The notes: generated by a model not told the origin, from the sequence alone. 64,000 nt of DNA from Apostichopus japonicus (GCF_037975245.1 NC_092572.1:10190001-10254000); one strand, 5' to 3'. Shown: positions 1-34,500, counted from the first letter of the stretch. Numbers and translations are program-made.

Positions 1-622
1 TTTTAATATCATCGATAGTAGCATACTAAAGATTCTTTAATAAGTTTGTGACTAAGTTACAACGCTAACTTTAGGCTAAACTGCTCAGGAGTCATGTGAT
101 ATTCTAAGTAGGTCAGGCTATAGTTTAGCAAGCAATTGCAGGATACATATTACATAACGTATATTCTCAATTTTTAGATTTTATGGGTGGAGGAGTAGGA
201 TAGGGGGGTGGTAGGATGTGATACACACATGGTATAACTTGTTATCAAATTATTGTCATTCTTCACTGATGTCAAATTACTTAATATTTCGTTGAAACAG
301 AATGCAACGGAAGAAGGAATAAGGAACAAGATAAAATAGTCCTTTCCGATAAAAGGTAACTTTACCGAAGAACTTTATAATAAATGTTACATAACATTTT
401 TATAATATTATTTAAATAATAATGATAACGACGCTGACGATGACGATGATAATACTTGATTCTGATGTCACAGATATAGATGAGTATTTGGTAGTTGGTA
501 CGATCAGTTTAGCTTACGAAACACGCTTTTATTGGCCATTCACTAACAGCAGAAATAACAATTTGCATTTTCTAGACAACCGGCATCATTCGCGACAATA
601 CTCAGGTGGATTGCAAATCTAG
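1..622. other. Upstream intronic or intergenic sequence, no supported gene
   Basis: I see no convincing exon here. The 66-codon open frame at 422-622 is low-complexity and has no family likeness. The 5' part of gene A (its ectodomain, if it has one) must lie to the left of the window, because the first recognisable exon enters in the middle of a coding frame. Confidence 0.5.
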
Positions 623-22070
<21,448 letters not shown>

Positions 22071-22311
22071 TAGTTGGACGATTATCGAAGTCCCATGTCA
22101 GGGTGAAAACAGTTGGATTGAAAATAAACGCGCTTTCAATCGGATTTTTTAATTTCTAACTTGAACTTATTTCTTTACTTTGTTAACCTAAATTCAAAGA
22201 TTGGTAAAAATATTCTTTTTAAAGGAGGATCATGTATAAGAAGCCATGCATTTAATTTTGTTTGATCTGCCGCTTGTACATTGATTTATTGCTTTACTTT
22301 GTTTCATCGAT

Positions 22312-22317
22312 AATAAA
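22312..22317 (+). terminator. Poly(A) signal AATAAA of gene A
   Basis: The canonical hexamer is about 240 bp after the stop codon and is followed within 30 bp by T/GT-rich sequence. This fits cleavage and polyadenylation of gene A. Confidence 0.55.
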
Positions 22318-23497
22318 TGCCTCGTGTTCTCTTTTATGCTCTCCTGGTTGCTACTTACGTTTTTCTATTTTAAGAACTGTCAATAATGTGTAATATACAC
22401 TTTTTTCTAGCTTTAATTTAACCAAAATTGCTGTTATTGTGCTTAATACGAAATCGTTTGTGCATGAGTTCTACTATCCGTGGAATATATCGTGTTATCT
22501 ACCTCTCATTTTGTTTACATTAGCCTCGAATCAGGGAAGCAACTGAGTGTTCTCAGTTTAGAGTGTGGTTACAAATAGATTCAATAAAAGTTACTTCAAA
22601 CTGCTTTCCTTCTAAAGCTTTTTTTAAGTCTCACAGTATCAAAATGAATTCCAATATTAACCGATATCACATTACTTGACAATTCCATTACAAATTTAAG
22701 TTAGTTTTTATTTCTTTATGTACCGGTTTCCAATGGTGAATGCACATCACCCTTGCCAGATGAAAAGAAAAAACAGTCTTGTTTAATCTCGGAACTAAAA
22801 TACAAACCCACAGTCGTATTTACGCTGATCAGTCTTTTATTAAAATTGCTAACATTATAAACCAGGTATAACAGCTGCACCATAGCAGTCACACTGTTTG
22901 AACTATTGTTAATACATAATATATTGTTATGGCTAAAAGGAACGCAAAGCAGTCAGTAGTTACACATTTTGTTTAAGCTGCCTACCCCTTGTCTTATTAT
23001 AAGTTGATGTGATCACATGTTGCTTCTTGAAATCCGTTGCTAGTTCCAACTTTCCATTTCCTTTTGTATTACTTTTGTCATTATAATCGTGTTATACTGA
23101 TGAAATGTGTTGCAATACATTATCGTACATTTACCACTGTTGATGTATTGTTTGCCAAGGAAATGTGGAAATTCACTACAATGATCAAACGGCTTTTCGT
23201 TATATTTCGTTTCACCTTGGTGGTGTTGTCATGTTAATACTAATAACATGTTATAAACAAAGACTCTGGAACGTGTCGAAAATGCAATGTGCTACATTAC
23301 TCAGGCAAAGCTATTAATGAGTTAAAAAGGTCAAATTTTATTTAAAACTAGCTAAAGGCACATGACAAAAAATGGTAACAGCCTATAATTGACTACCATG
23401 AATTGGTGTTGCTGGAAAAAACTATCGTAATGCTCTTTATGATAAAAGTGTAACCATATATTTTTAATTCTTAATTGTATTTTCTTTCATCACAAAG
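22318..23497. other. Spacer without recognised features
   Basis: AT-rich sequence between the end of gene A and the first exon of the ITIM/ITSM chain. I see no exon or known element. Confidence 0.5.
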
Positions 23498-26156
23498 TTT
23501 CTATTGAAAATCCAATGAACCATTGCACTGGAGTACACATGAACGCAACTATAACAAACTATTCACATGAGCGACAACATATGGAGCAGGAAGATGTCAG
23601 ATCTAGTTGTCCGGTTGACCTGATGACTACCTCTACTTGTTGCAGAATAAAATCGAGCGAAGATAAAATAATTTTCGGACCAGGATTTTCTTGTGCTAAT
23701 AGTTTGACAAAGGATGTGAAACATGAAGAATTTTTGGAAACTGATGAGTTCAAACCAAAAAGTCTAGCAGACCAAATTAATGCATCGTAAGCTTTTAGTG
23801 ACATTTTACGTTCGGATGAGAAACTAATTAATGCTAGAAACCTATCGCATAACACAAGAAGACCACGTGTATGTAACATGTAAACAAATAAAATGTTAAA
23901 TGCCTATACATTTGAGATAGCAATTAGAGAGTTTTACCTATTTTGAACATTTGTTTCTTTCATTAGTGACATTTTTTAACGAAAAGCAACGGAAATTGTG
24001 AGATCAAGCTGTCTATTAAATGTTCATCGTGAAAGTACATTAGCTTAAAGTATATTACATTAATGTTGAGGATATGTGGTACAACCTTAGCTACATGCTG
24101 AATATCGACCTAAGTAGTAACTGGAGATACTGCTCTAACATAACACTTGATTTTGGAACAATGCAAATACGAATATAATATAATAAATAAATAAATGACA
24201 ACAAGATCTCGCTGGTCAGGAGCTTACAAGTTGGAACGGCACTGAACTGATCAGTTCTTACACTGTGGCAGTTGCGATGTACAATATTGTTACAATTGAT
24301 TATTTTTTTTTGAAAGTAGTTTACAAATGTTTTTTTTTAAACCTTACACAGCGCAAGAGGCCTGCCTTTGAACCGCGGAATTTCAAATGAACCGCATGGA
24401 TCTCGCTTAGCTACGTCGGTAAATAATCCATTTTACAAGATTCAAACACATATTTTTTTTAACGCAGCATAGCACCATACATTCCACTTTCCACGTCTCA
24501 CATTTTTTTTTTTTTTTGCACCGAATGATGAAAAAGCACGTACAATTTTTTAACCATTATATTTTACAATGAAAGTTAACAGCGTAAAGGAAATTACAAT
24601 TAACACACTTCGCTCATTTTGTTCTAAAATATAGAGATGAATATACAAAATGCACATTTATAGAATAAATGACTCGGCGTCAATGTGTATGTGTCTTAAT
24701 AGTCACGGTTGTCACGATGGTACGATGTGTTTACGTTAGAAACATAGCAAAGAGCATCGCACATTTGTGCTTTGTTTGTTAGTAAGTTAATACACACGCC
24801 TTTTCTATTATTGTTAAAACACATATTTTCAAATGGGAAACCATTGTTCATTTTCCTTGTTCTTGTCTGCAAGACCAAAACTCCTACCAATGCGCACATG
24901 ATTCCCAAATTAGGAAAGATTACGCGATTGTTTTCAAGGTAATATAATCAAACACGGAGTGACCTGATCATATCAGTCTGCTATGTGTTTTGTCTTAGCA
25001 AACTTAGTACCCTGATGCGGAATAACACGAAACTAAAGTCACTTTTATCATGATCTATTCCCTTTGTACTAGATGAGTAAATATGTGTGAATTACATATT
25101 TTATAGGTTACCCATCACACGCTTTGGTGGTTTAGCAGAATGCAGGTTTTGCATGTCAGTTAAAGAGGTATTTACAAAGTACTAACAATAGAGAAGAGTT
25201 AATGGTTATGCACTTCTTACAAAACAATTATGTGGTATTATTAGTTACAATTCGTAACGTCTAGCAGCGTATTTATATCCCTAATTACTCAAAAATAGCA
25301 CGCCAAGTATTTATGTTGCATGCACATAGTTATGTATGACTTTAGCCATTCACGAGGTTCTACTTTTATTTATGATAACGAAAAAATGAATAATTTATAA
25401 TTTTCAATACTCTGAACCATAGTTTCCTGCCATCACACGCTTGTTTATTGAGTTATGCATATCTTGTGACCAAGTTCATTGGAAAATAAATATTCTTTAT
25501 TGCCATATTTTATTCCTTATACTTATGCGGAGTTCAAGCCAGCCGAGTTATTTAAAATATTAATATCGGCTTCCATTTTATGGCATGTATTCGTAAAACA
25601 GAAGTGAAAGGTAACAAATATTGCAATGTGAAACACAAGCTTTATTTACAAAAGCATACCTGTTGAACCAATTTATCCTGACCGATACCAGATTTGTAAA
25701 ACAATTGAAATAACAGTGTATCCTTATCGAATGAGCTACCCTGTTGTTGGGTTTTGGAGACAGTGTAGTTCGTCACAATAACTACATCGATCTGAAACGT
25801 CAACAGAGTCATAACGGTAGTAATTAACTTTACAGTCAACAGCCTTATGCTCCATGAAGATGCATGGAACGTATATAATAGTTTCTCACTATGTGACCCT
25901 TATTTCACCCAATGATCCAATTTGCATATGTCATATCAAACAGTAAGCATATATAGTTATCAACATGTATCTTTTCTTAAAACAAACTTTACAGATGCCA
26001 GACTACAAAGTCAACTACATAACGCTAGATCACGGTGATAATCACAATAAGTTTCAGGGCATTCATAAGCAAGATGATAAGACTGTGTATGCAACAATTA
26101 CGCACGATGATAAAATCGTTCAAAGACAACAAGGATTGGAGACCTCAAGTGAATGA
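23498..26156 (+). CDS. Gene D: exon chain ending in an ITIM/ITSM cytoplasmic tail
   Basis: Proposed exons are 23498-23786 (phase 1 to 2, donor GTAAGC), 24352-24418 (2 to 0, acceptor ACACAG, donor GTAAAT), optional 25107-25145 (0 to 0) and 25995-26156 (acceptor TTTACAG, stop TGA 26154-26156). The phases join into one open frame. The first exon is polar with no membrane segment, and enters with phase 1, so the chain needs upstream exons. Gene A is compatible: its phase-1 donor at 18889 could join 23498, and its phase-0 donor at 19967 could join 25995. It may therefore be an alternative 3' end of gene A or the remains of a separate receptor. No Ig or transmembrane exon was found next to it. Confidence 0.5.
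25995..26156 (+). CDS. ITIM + ITSM tail exon
   Basis: The 53-residue reading contains VNYITL, which fits the ITIM pattern [SIVL]xYxx[LIV], and TVYATI, which fits the ITSM pattern TxYxx[VI]. The two tyrosines are 24 residues apart. The rest is hydrophilic, as expected of a cytoplasmic tail. In vertebrates this pair recruits SH2 phosphatases (SHP-1/SHP-2) to Ig-superfamily receptors. The motifs and spacing are seen directly; function here is inferred. The exon starts ATGCCAGAC after a good acceptor, so ATG as a true start is possible but less likely. Confidence 0.6.
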   Translation: MPDYKVNYITLDHGDNHNKFQGIHKQDDKTVYATITHDDKIVQRQQGLETSSE

Positions 26157-26318
26157 GTGACCGTATATATCAACATTTCATGGCTGCATGGCATAAATCT
26201 ATTCGATTGAAAATGTTATAAAGAAAAATCGGAGACAGTACCGGTTCACATGTAGTATATTGTTGTAACAACTGTGCAAAGTCTATAGGTCAACTTATTA
26301 TATGATGTTTCATTAGGT

Positions 26319-26324
26319 ATTAAA
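26319..26324 (+). terminator. Possible poly(A) signal ATTAAA of gene D
   Basis: The common variant hexamer lies about 160 bp after the TGA at 26154-26156. This is weak evidence in AT-rich DNA. Confidence 0.25.
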
Positions 26325-29120
26325 ATATTATTATTGTTATTGACAATGGAGCAAAGCAAACCAATGTTACAGCTGTATCAGTGTATCAGACAAACACCAC
26401 CAAATGTAGACGAGATGAAAATTATAACTAGTCTTTGAGATGGTATTTTGGGAATATCTTTATTTGTAGCCACTGGTTATTACGAATGATATTACGAGCA
26501 ATATTGGATATAAGCTACTATTACATGGCATTGGTACATGCACAGGGTTATGAACGTTGAACATATGTGTGTACACTACTACGTCTATAATGACAACACA
26601 GACGTTAACCTATATTGATAGTCAATGTACAAAGCGATCAATCCTATTGCATGTTTGTTATCATGAAAAAATATCGTTTATAACCATGGTGTGGATTGAT
26701 CCAGAGGACAGTAATATAATCAAAAGGTTATATTGGAAGCTAAAGGCAAGATGCCTAATTATAATACTCTGACTTTATCTAGGATCTTAGTAAGACAAAT
26801 GAGTGCTAGTATCTTCTAAACACGATACAAATTAGCAACGTATAGATTTCTTAGCATAGCAAATTACTAACATCGAATAGATTACAACATAGAAAATGTG
26901 AAACCTATATAAACGTTTGGGTGACGCGATGTAATAGAAACGGCTCGAGTATAACGAGCTGCTTCCATGGGTGGAGTTTGCTCAGCTTGGTTTACGCATT
27001 ACATGAATTTGTTTTGTTTTGCTTTGTTATAAGTCATTATAATATTACGGAGAATTTGTGTTCATGCGTAAACTTCGTTATTTGATATTTAAGTAAATTG
27101 TAGTTTTTATCATTTGTTTCTTCACATGTCGGATGTATAATTAACGTGTATTATATTTGCAATTTTTCGCTTTATTTGACATTTTAGTTATGGTCAAGAG
27201 TAAGATATGGTCATGTCGATTATTGTTTTTTTCTTTCTCTTAGACTGCTCAGTCCAAGAGACATTTATTTTAATAATAACGTATGAAAATGTCTTTAATT
27301 TAGGCAAAATACACTGTTATTCATGCTATGTTTGTAACCGTAAGTTTCATATTTAACTAACATAATAATAAATATTAAGAAGTTTTCTTGTTTAATCGTA
27401 AAATAATTGCACTCTACCTTAAATCACTGAAGTCATATAATGAATCATAAAACAGACACTAACAGTTGTGTTGTACTCTCTCATATATTATTGGTGTTGT
27501 TGTTTCGATTTTTTCCTACTCTTTTCAACACGTCGAAGTAATTCATGGTTCATGACTTATTGTTCCTTTTCCATCTAGCGTTTGCTTTTGTGTCAATGTA
27601 TGGTGTATTCGTGGTTTATTACATATTGCTCCACTGAATGATTTTCTCGAAATAATCTAGGGGTATAAATGTTCGTACAGAAAATTCAGGCAATTTAAAC
27701 CTTCTCAAATATTGGACCTGAAGTGATCACATTTAAGCTTTATGAACAGCTTTCTGTGAAACTTGAATTACTTAACCTCTTTCATTAGGTTTACTTTCTT
27801 TCTTTTTTTTATCACTTTTCTTTGTATTTAGCATGCATCGATTTACGCGTGTCTTGTGCGCAATCCTGAAGGTTTATTGCGGGATTACGGGATATAGAAA
27901 TAGCTTTAGGTTATAAACACCATATACAGATTTTGAAGATGTTGTGGGCCTCTAGGTCTAATCAGCACTCTCATTTGGAACTTCCTTCCTTTTTTACTGA
28001 TGTAAGCAATTAAAAAAAAAACTCAGTTGTTTTGAGACTTTCTGATTCCAGCAATAAGTTAATTAAATTCTCAGCCTAGGCAAACGTTTTCTTAGTCTTA
28101 CGGCTAGAATGGATATCGTAATAGATGGTGTATAAACATTGGATAATTGCGGGGACAAACCACAAAGTGTTATATTTGATGCAAAATTGACTCCTTAATC
28201 CAATGGCTAAGTGAAGGGAACGAATCATGTTAGCATTGCCTCACATATACCATGCAAGGTCTAGCACATACCATTGTGTTAGAAATGTTATAGAAAACCT
28301 TAAAATTAACTTTTTACAATGTGCTCGTTACACCAAAGTGAAAGCTGCTGTAACTGATTAAGCTCATGAAGTTGCAAAGAATGACAAACCTGTCACCATC
28401 TTCAAGTTTTATGCTCTGAAGGGCTTCAAGTAGCTTAACATAGTAGATGTATTATTGCTTGACTGCATCAATGCACCAGCGTTATTACGAATCGGCGTAT
28501 ACTGTAACAACACACAATATAGCAATATTTCATAGAGCACTCAAAGCAAACTGTACGACATAATATCATGAAATTTTAATAAAATTACAAGGCGGCCTGG
28601 ACTACCGGAAGAAAGTTACTTGGATAACAACAACTATTTGCAAGCAGTGTCCAATAAAAAACATAAAAACGCATAGTCTAACAAACACTAAAGCACCTTC
28701 AAATGTGAATCGTTTATCAACAAAAAAAAGAAAAAAAAACTAAGGCTAGACTATGAACAAATTGTACGTATCCGTTTACCTTAGTAAAATACAATTTTTT
28801 AGGCCCATGTAGGGCGTAACATCATTACACTGACAGAGACAGTTTTTAGAAATGTTAAACAGTGCAAATGAAATTGATAAAGGGCATTCGTAAAACAGGA
28901 GAAGGGGGGAGGGGTTTGGCACTTAATAATGGGGCTCAATGTTTATTTGTGAATACCGTCCTGGTGGACCAGTCTTAGGGGAGGGTCCTTAGATGAAATC
29001 TGGTGCTATATTTTACAACTTGAAGTAACTTTATGTTCAATAATTGTCGGTCTTATTCTGTCCGATATTTATGTTTTTAATTAAGACAGATACAGTTTTA
29101 TTTCAGTATTTTTTAACACT
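26325..29120. other. Spacer without recognised genes
   Basis: AT-rich, with only short chance frames. I found no splice-bounded coding block. Confidence 0.5.
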
Positions 29121-29167
29121 ACAACTCGCATCAGGGAGGGGGAGGGGTGGCATTAGGTGGGCACGAT

Positions 29168-29396
29168 TTTGGACTGTTTCTCGCAACTTGCGAGCTGGAC
29201 CGTTTCTCGCAAATTCGTGCGAGCTGGATTGTTTCTCGCAACTTGCGAGCTAGACCATTCTCGCATATCCGAAAGAGCTGTGCTGTGTCTCGCAACCTGC
29301 GAGCTTGGTGGTTTTCTCGCAACTTGCAAGCTGGACTGTATCACGCAACTTGAGAACTGGACTGTTTCTCGCACTTTGCAAGCTGGACTGTTTCTG
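29168..29396. repeat. Minisatellite with a palindromic core
   Basis: Eight or nine degenerate units of about 26 bp, built on GGACTGTTTCTCGCAACTTG followed by CGAGCT. The core CTCGCAACTTGCGAG is nearly self-complementary, so open frames arise on both strands (those at 29131-29426 are artefacts). Confidence 0.85.
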
Positions 29397-29667
29397 AAGG
29401 TCGTTCGACTAAAACAGAAACCTTAAAATTCGGGGGGAGGGGGGAGGGGCGTCTGAAATACTCATATTCACAAAGTAGGTAGATGTTTGAACTTGAGTCT
29501 CAGGTTACTTTCATGTACTTGTATGTCAGTTTTCCCAGAAATACCGAATTGAATTCTGCGCTAGAATAATGTTAAAGCATTTTAAAATTTTAGGATAATA
29601 CCATAAATAACTCTAGCAAATTGCAGTATTTTATATGGTCTCTATATACTAACTAATCTTTTAATAA

Positions 29668-29833
29668 GGGGTTAATCAACGGTCTAGCGTGCGTTACTCA
29701 CAGGATTAATGCACGATCGGGGGTTAATGCAAGCGATGCACGAGGGCGGAGCCCGAGTGCATCCAGCGATAGCATTAACACCCGGAGTGCATTAATCATG
29801 TGAGTAACGCACGCTAGACCGTTGATTAACCCC
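29668..29833. mobile_element. Foldback (hairpin) element, 166 bp
   Basis: The left arm begins GGGGTTAATCAACGGTCTAG and the right arm ends with its reverse complement. Complementarity runs about 45 bp in each arm, including GCGTGCGTTACTCAC, with a central GC-richer segment. It is followed by GTTCATTCATAC, whose complement GTATGAATGAAC occurs near 30948. Confidence 0.8.
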
Positions 29834-30442
29834 GTTCATTCATACACTACCATTTGTGTGGGGGAAAAATCATAAAACAAAACATATTTGGTTACGTATA
29901 ACCGAAGATTTATTAAAGTGATGCCCCGTAAGTCGAATTAACGATTAACAACCAGCATAACAATAATGTACATGTGCAATTATAAAGTAATACTGAACGA
30001 TAGTGAATATTATAAAGGAAACGTCTTTGAAAGGCTGTCATTCATAAAAGATGAACCATAATAACATTTTAACTAATGTTTGGCAATATTGCGGCCATAA
30101 AACTATTTTTGAAAGGTCTCAATAACAAGGAACTACAAACAATTACTAGTTGTCTTCATCATATCAATACCCCACAGCTTCTGGTTCCCATAGCAACCAT
30201 TCTAGGGACAAACATGTACGTATGGTATACAGTCATACTGTAACATAGTAGGCCTTGTATTGAACACGTACACTCACTTGAACGTACACACTACACAGTG
30301 CTTGGCACTGCGGTCGTTTAACTTTAAATTTATAATACTGTGAGCAACATAACGGCCTTGCGAACATTTAATTACGGACAGATACTGGATATATTTAAAC
30401 TCAAAGCATCCACAACTGTTTGGTGTTTTAATACGGATATAA

Positions 30443-30780
30443 CTATGAATTTTGGAAGTAAACATTCACCGGACTTTGGAAAGAACATTTGGAAAACAGT
30501 TTGGACATGTTAGACGTTTCAGCCCTAACAGCAGCAGTAACGTTAATGTCATTGTTGGAAGCAACAGCTGTGCAGCCCACACTTTGGCCTAGACTCGAGT
30601 GCGGATCCATGTTTTCGCGTCCTTTACCTCTGATGGCATCTTGCAAGACTTTTGAACAAGATCGTTTCTGTGAATTAAGTCTTTTTCAACCAGGTTTGCA
30701 AATCTTCCATTGTTTTCCTGAGTGTCTACCTCGTCTAAAGTGCGCAAATCGAAGTTCAAATCAAACGTTATATTAGCCAT
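30443..30780 (-). pseudogene. Possible N-terminal fragment of a transposon gene
   Basis: The minus-strand frame 30589-30780 contains NGRFANLVEKDLIHRNDLVQ. This recalls the RFA.Lse.dLd.ll start of tyrosine-recombinase or ZMYM-like transposon proteins (DUF3504/Crypton-related). The frame is lost after about 63 codons. It lies between the foldback at 29.7 kb and a partial copy of its arm at 30.87 kb, so it may belong to the same element. Confidence 0.3.
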
Positions 30781-30871
30781 TTTGTGTTTTTGATGTTTTT
30801 CGATAGCTCATCAGGGCAGACGACAAAACATGGTAACATGGTATCAATTGTATTCATCCGCCGGTAATTTT

Positions 30872-30905
30872 ACCGTGCGTTACTCACAGGATTAACCACG
30901 GTCAG
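30872..30905. repeat. Third copy of the foldback arm core
   Basis: GTGCGTTACTCACAGGATTA occurs here and in the left arm of the 29668-29833 hairpin. It may mark the far end of a longer element spanning about 29.67-30.97 kb. Confidence 0.55.
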
Positions 30906-31025
30906 CTGACCTGAATGGACCAATAGGATTTAGGCATCTTTACTAAGTATGAATGAACGTTGGTTAAGTTTACTTCACTAATACGGTCAATCAAACATTG
31001 GCAGACACTAACGACTTATTCGTAG

Positions 31026-31413
31026 CTTTTTCAGATTCCTAAATTATGTTGACTTTTACCTTAAAACATAATGGAAAACAAATGAAAGGAACACCAACTT
31101 AAAAGTTTGGAACTGTCCCGATAGTGATTCACCGATACCAGTCACCAGGCAGAAACCAGGAAGCACAATTAATTACCATTCCTTAATACAAAAATTCACG
31201 ATTCCTCACACAAATATCACTTTTTCAGATTCCTAAATTATGTTGACTTTTACCTTAAAACATAATGGAAAACAAATGAAAGGAACACCAACTTAAAAGT
31301 CTGGAACTGTCCCGATAGTGATTCACCGATACCAGTCACCAGGCAGAAACCAGGAAGCACAATTAATTACCATTCCTTAATACAAAAATTCACGATTCCT
31401 CACACAAATATCA
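31026..31413. repeat. Tandem duplication, 194-bp unit, two copies
   Basis: The segments 31026-31219 and 31220-31413 are nearly identical; one difference seen is GTTTGG versus GTCTGG. The high identity implies a recent event. It is noncoding and lies just left of the Ginger-like transposon. Confidence 0.95.
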
Positions 31414-31575
31414 CTTAGAAAATAAAACTCACACATAGAAAGTACACACGTTGGCTCTATTGAAGTAAGCGGTTGGACATTCAACAATCCATTATTTTCC
31501 CATGCATCTTGCATATCTGAGCGCAAACACACCCGTTTTAGAGTTAGTTTTGATGTCGGCCGACGCGCGTGCACG

Positions 31576-31579
31576 CCGG
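31576..31579. repeat. Target-site duplication CCGG, left
   Basis: CCGG directly precedes TGTGACAG at the left end of the 31580-37984 element. The same four bases directly follow the right end at 37985-37988. Confidence 0.75.
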
Positions 31580-31599
31580 TGTGACAGTACAGAGTGTCC

Positions 31600-34500
31600 C
31601 CCTGTACAAAGTGTCTCCGCGGACACTTTGTACCAGCATATTTAGTCCGGTCGGACATTATCTGCTGAAAATTGTGTCCCACCCTCACAGCAAATATAGT
31701 CCCACCGGACGAAATGTCCTGGTACAGAATGTCCGCAAATACTTCATAGCATATTTTGTCCCGCATAAAATTTAAGCATTTCGATATTCAAAAGGCAATT
31801 GAGTTCATTATATCAATAATTAGAGCATGCAGATGCATACGTCAGAGTTAAATGTTACAGGAAATAAATGAGACGTTGTGCGTTGCTGCAAAACAAAAAA
31901 TAGAACGGGAAAAAAAGAAAAAAAGAAACAAGTCTTCCATCTGTAGAAGATGTTAATCATGTTTTTGTTGTGATTGCTGCTATGTTATCCTCCGTATATG
32001 TTGCATTTTGTATTCGGCAACTACATTGCCTTCATAGTCATCTTTACAGAAGGAGAGATAGTATAAACCTAACTTCCTCCCCAACGGAGGGCGGGTACGG
32101 GATAGGGAATGCAACAGCTACAACAACATATGATAATTGCCGAGGTAAAATATTACGAACTTTAGGAGTCCAAACTTCATTTTTTCCGTATTTCCCTAAC
32201 ACACAGTGGGTAAGTTTTGGCAAGTATGGTAACTGTACTTCATGGGTCTACGAGAGTTGCCTAGCCAATATGAAATTTCATCCGTGCGTAAAGCTCATTA
32301 TAGGACGGGAAGTTACCGAGAGTGTTTTCAAGTTACATCCTAAATGAAATCGGCAACGCTGTATACAAAGCTCAGGCCCATACACATAATTTTGAGTGCA
32401 AGGATAAGGGGGGGGGGAGTTGGGATGGTAAGTTATCGAATTTGTGTCCTGGGGAGGGGTCTTCTTAAGTCTGTGACCTATCTGTGATGAGTTCCAAAAT
32501 ATTTTTGTTTGCTAACAACAACCGTGAATTAGCTGGAAGATACTTCTCTGACCTTGAAAATGTCAACACTGCCCCAACCCTCCGTATGGGCTTGACACCT
32601 ATTTATTGGCTTTCATTACTACTTTATTGTTTACTTTTTAACCGTTCCTTATTTTTGTCACTCAATCGTCGAGTCAAGGTTTTCTCCCTCTCAACAGGGT
32701 GGAAGGCCATTCCCCCACCCCTGCCCCCTAAGCCCGTTGTGATGGCCATGCGCGAAGCAAATCTTCATTTGTATAGACAAATGGCATTCCAGGCAATTCC
32801 AGTGATAAAGGTTCGTTGTTTCTTATTATGAAGGTTTCTTATTGGACAAAAGTGGTTCAAATTAGAAAAGATGTATTAGACAATATTCTCTTCAAAAGAG
32901 CTGCAAAACATACAGGAAACAAAACAAAGCCAAACAAGGGAAAGAATAAAGCAAATAGGACAGAGCAGGATGCAATATGCTAGATTTGTTGTCTCATCAT
33001 GTTTCTCACACTTTAAATATGTCATTCTTGTAGAGAAAAGTTTGTTTAAAGAAAGTTAATATAGTAAAAATCAAAACATAAAATTGGATGATAGTCATGC
33101 ACAAACACAATATTCTGAATCTATATCAGACTGGGCAAAGAGTGAAAAAATGATTATACATGGGATCAGGGAGCCAGGAGCCGGGGGGGGGCACTGTCTG
33201 TACATACTATTTTTAAAATGGCATCCCATATCTTTTTATAGCAAGGTTAACAATAAACAATCTCAATAAATAGTATTGATAACATACTAACACATCATAC
33301 ATCATATTTAAGTGATATGGCCGGTGTGTATCGGTTTATAGCATAACGAGTGGTGGTTGTGGAATGAGAAAATGTCCCTCTGATGTTGTGTGCCCACACC
33401 CACTTCCTACCCCCTGCATGGGAAAATTTAACTGGAATGATGACTCTCCCTTTGTAGCTCTGATGCAACTAAAGATAATCCATGCTTTCTAGAGCATCCT
33501 TCAAGCAGGGAGGTATTGCTTGGTTAGAATGATATACTACTGTCACTCTTCTTCAAACAATATGTACTTGAAACTCTCATAATCCACATGAAGAACATCC
33601 TCTTTAGAGTTTGGTAAAGACCTCAATAAAACCATGCAGAAGTTTCCCTATTAGAATCCCCCCCCCCCCCCCCCTTGAACTGCTTTCCACAAACAGTAGG
33701 ATTACCTATAACATGCTTTAATGTGCAACTTGATACCGTCAAAAGTTAAATCTTGATTGTAAATTACAAAATAAAATAGCTGATTCTCATGTATCCAACG
33801 GGTTTTTCGTTAAGACTTACACAGAAATCCATAACAGCAAAAGTTACAACAGGAAGCAGAATATGGTCGGTTATATGTTTTACTATGAGAACTTATCTTG
33901 AACACAATTTCCAGAACCAAGAAACACGCCTTCGTATTTGTTATTTAATGAAGTAATGAGGTGATAAAGAATTTCAAGCGTCACAATCCTTCAACTTGAA
34001 CTGCAAATATATGGATTTCCACCGAACGACTGGCAGTGAAAAGTCAATGGCCTCTCTTTGCTTAAACATGTAGCAGCCGACGAAATTTTCTCTGATGATA
34101 TGTTAGAGTGAAAGACAAGATTATTGTCGGTAACAAGTTAACTGCTAAGAAAATCGTCTAGACATGTCTTCTGTTAACTTCATACATACTCCCTCCATTG
34201 GTGGTCAGATATGAGATATCAGTACAACCAAATCTGTGCAAAATAAAAGTTGAAAGCAATATTATGAGTAGTGAATGCCACACTGTAAGTCATATATAAA
34301 ATAAATTATCATCTTGAAAGGTTATGTGTAAGCTCCACTACAAAGATAATTAACATTCACCATATTGGTTAAGTGTAGACTGCATAGTGTACAACTGAAC
34401 TATGCTTAGGCATTGAGTTAATTGGATGATCTTTTATTGTGACACTTACATGTTTATGGGAATACTGGGTCCATTTTTTTAATTGGAGATTGCATGTCAT

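Noticed and set aside
23759-23786. Shared GCAGACCAAAT segment with the M2 acceptor at 59632-59642, suggesting an M2 exon here
   Set aside because: The similarity covers only about 20 bp, and the following sequence has a donor-like GTAAGC rather than M2 coding sequence. It is kept only as the end of the 23498-23786 exon.
29644-29833. CRISPR-like or operator-like inverted repeats
   Set aside because: It is a single hairpin with no array of spaced repeats, in a eukaryotic genome; a foldback element explains it.
31377-31766. 129-codon minus-strand frame across the left end of the Ginger-like element
   Set aside because: It is formed by the tandem duplication and the subterminal GTCC/GTACA repeats.
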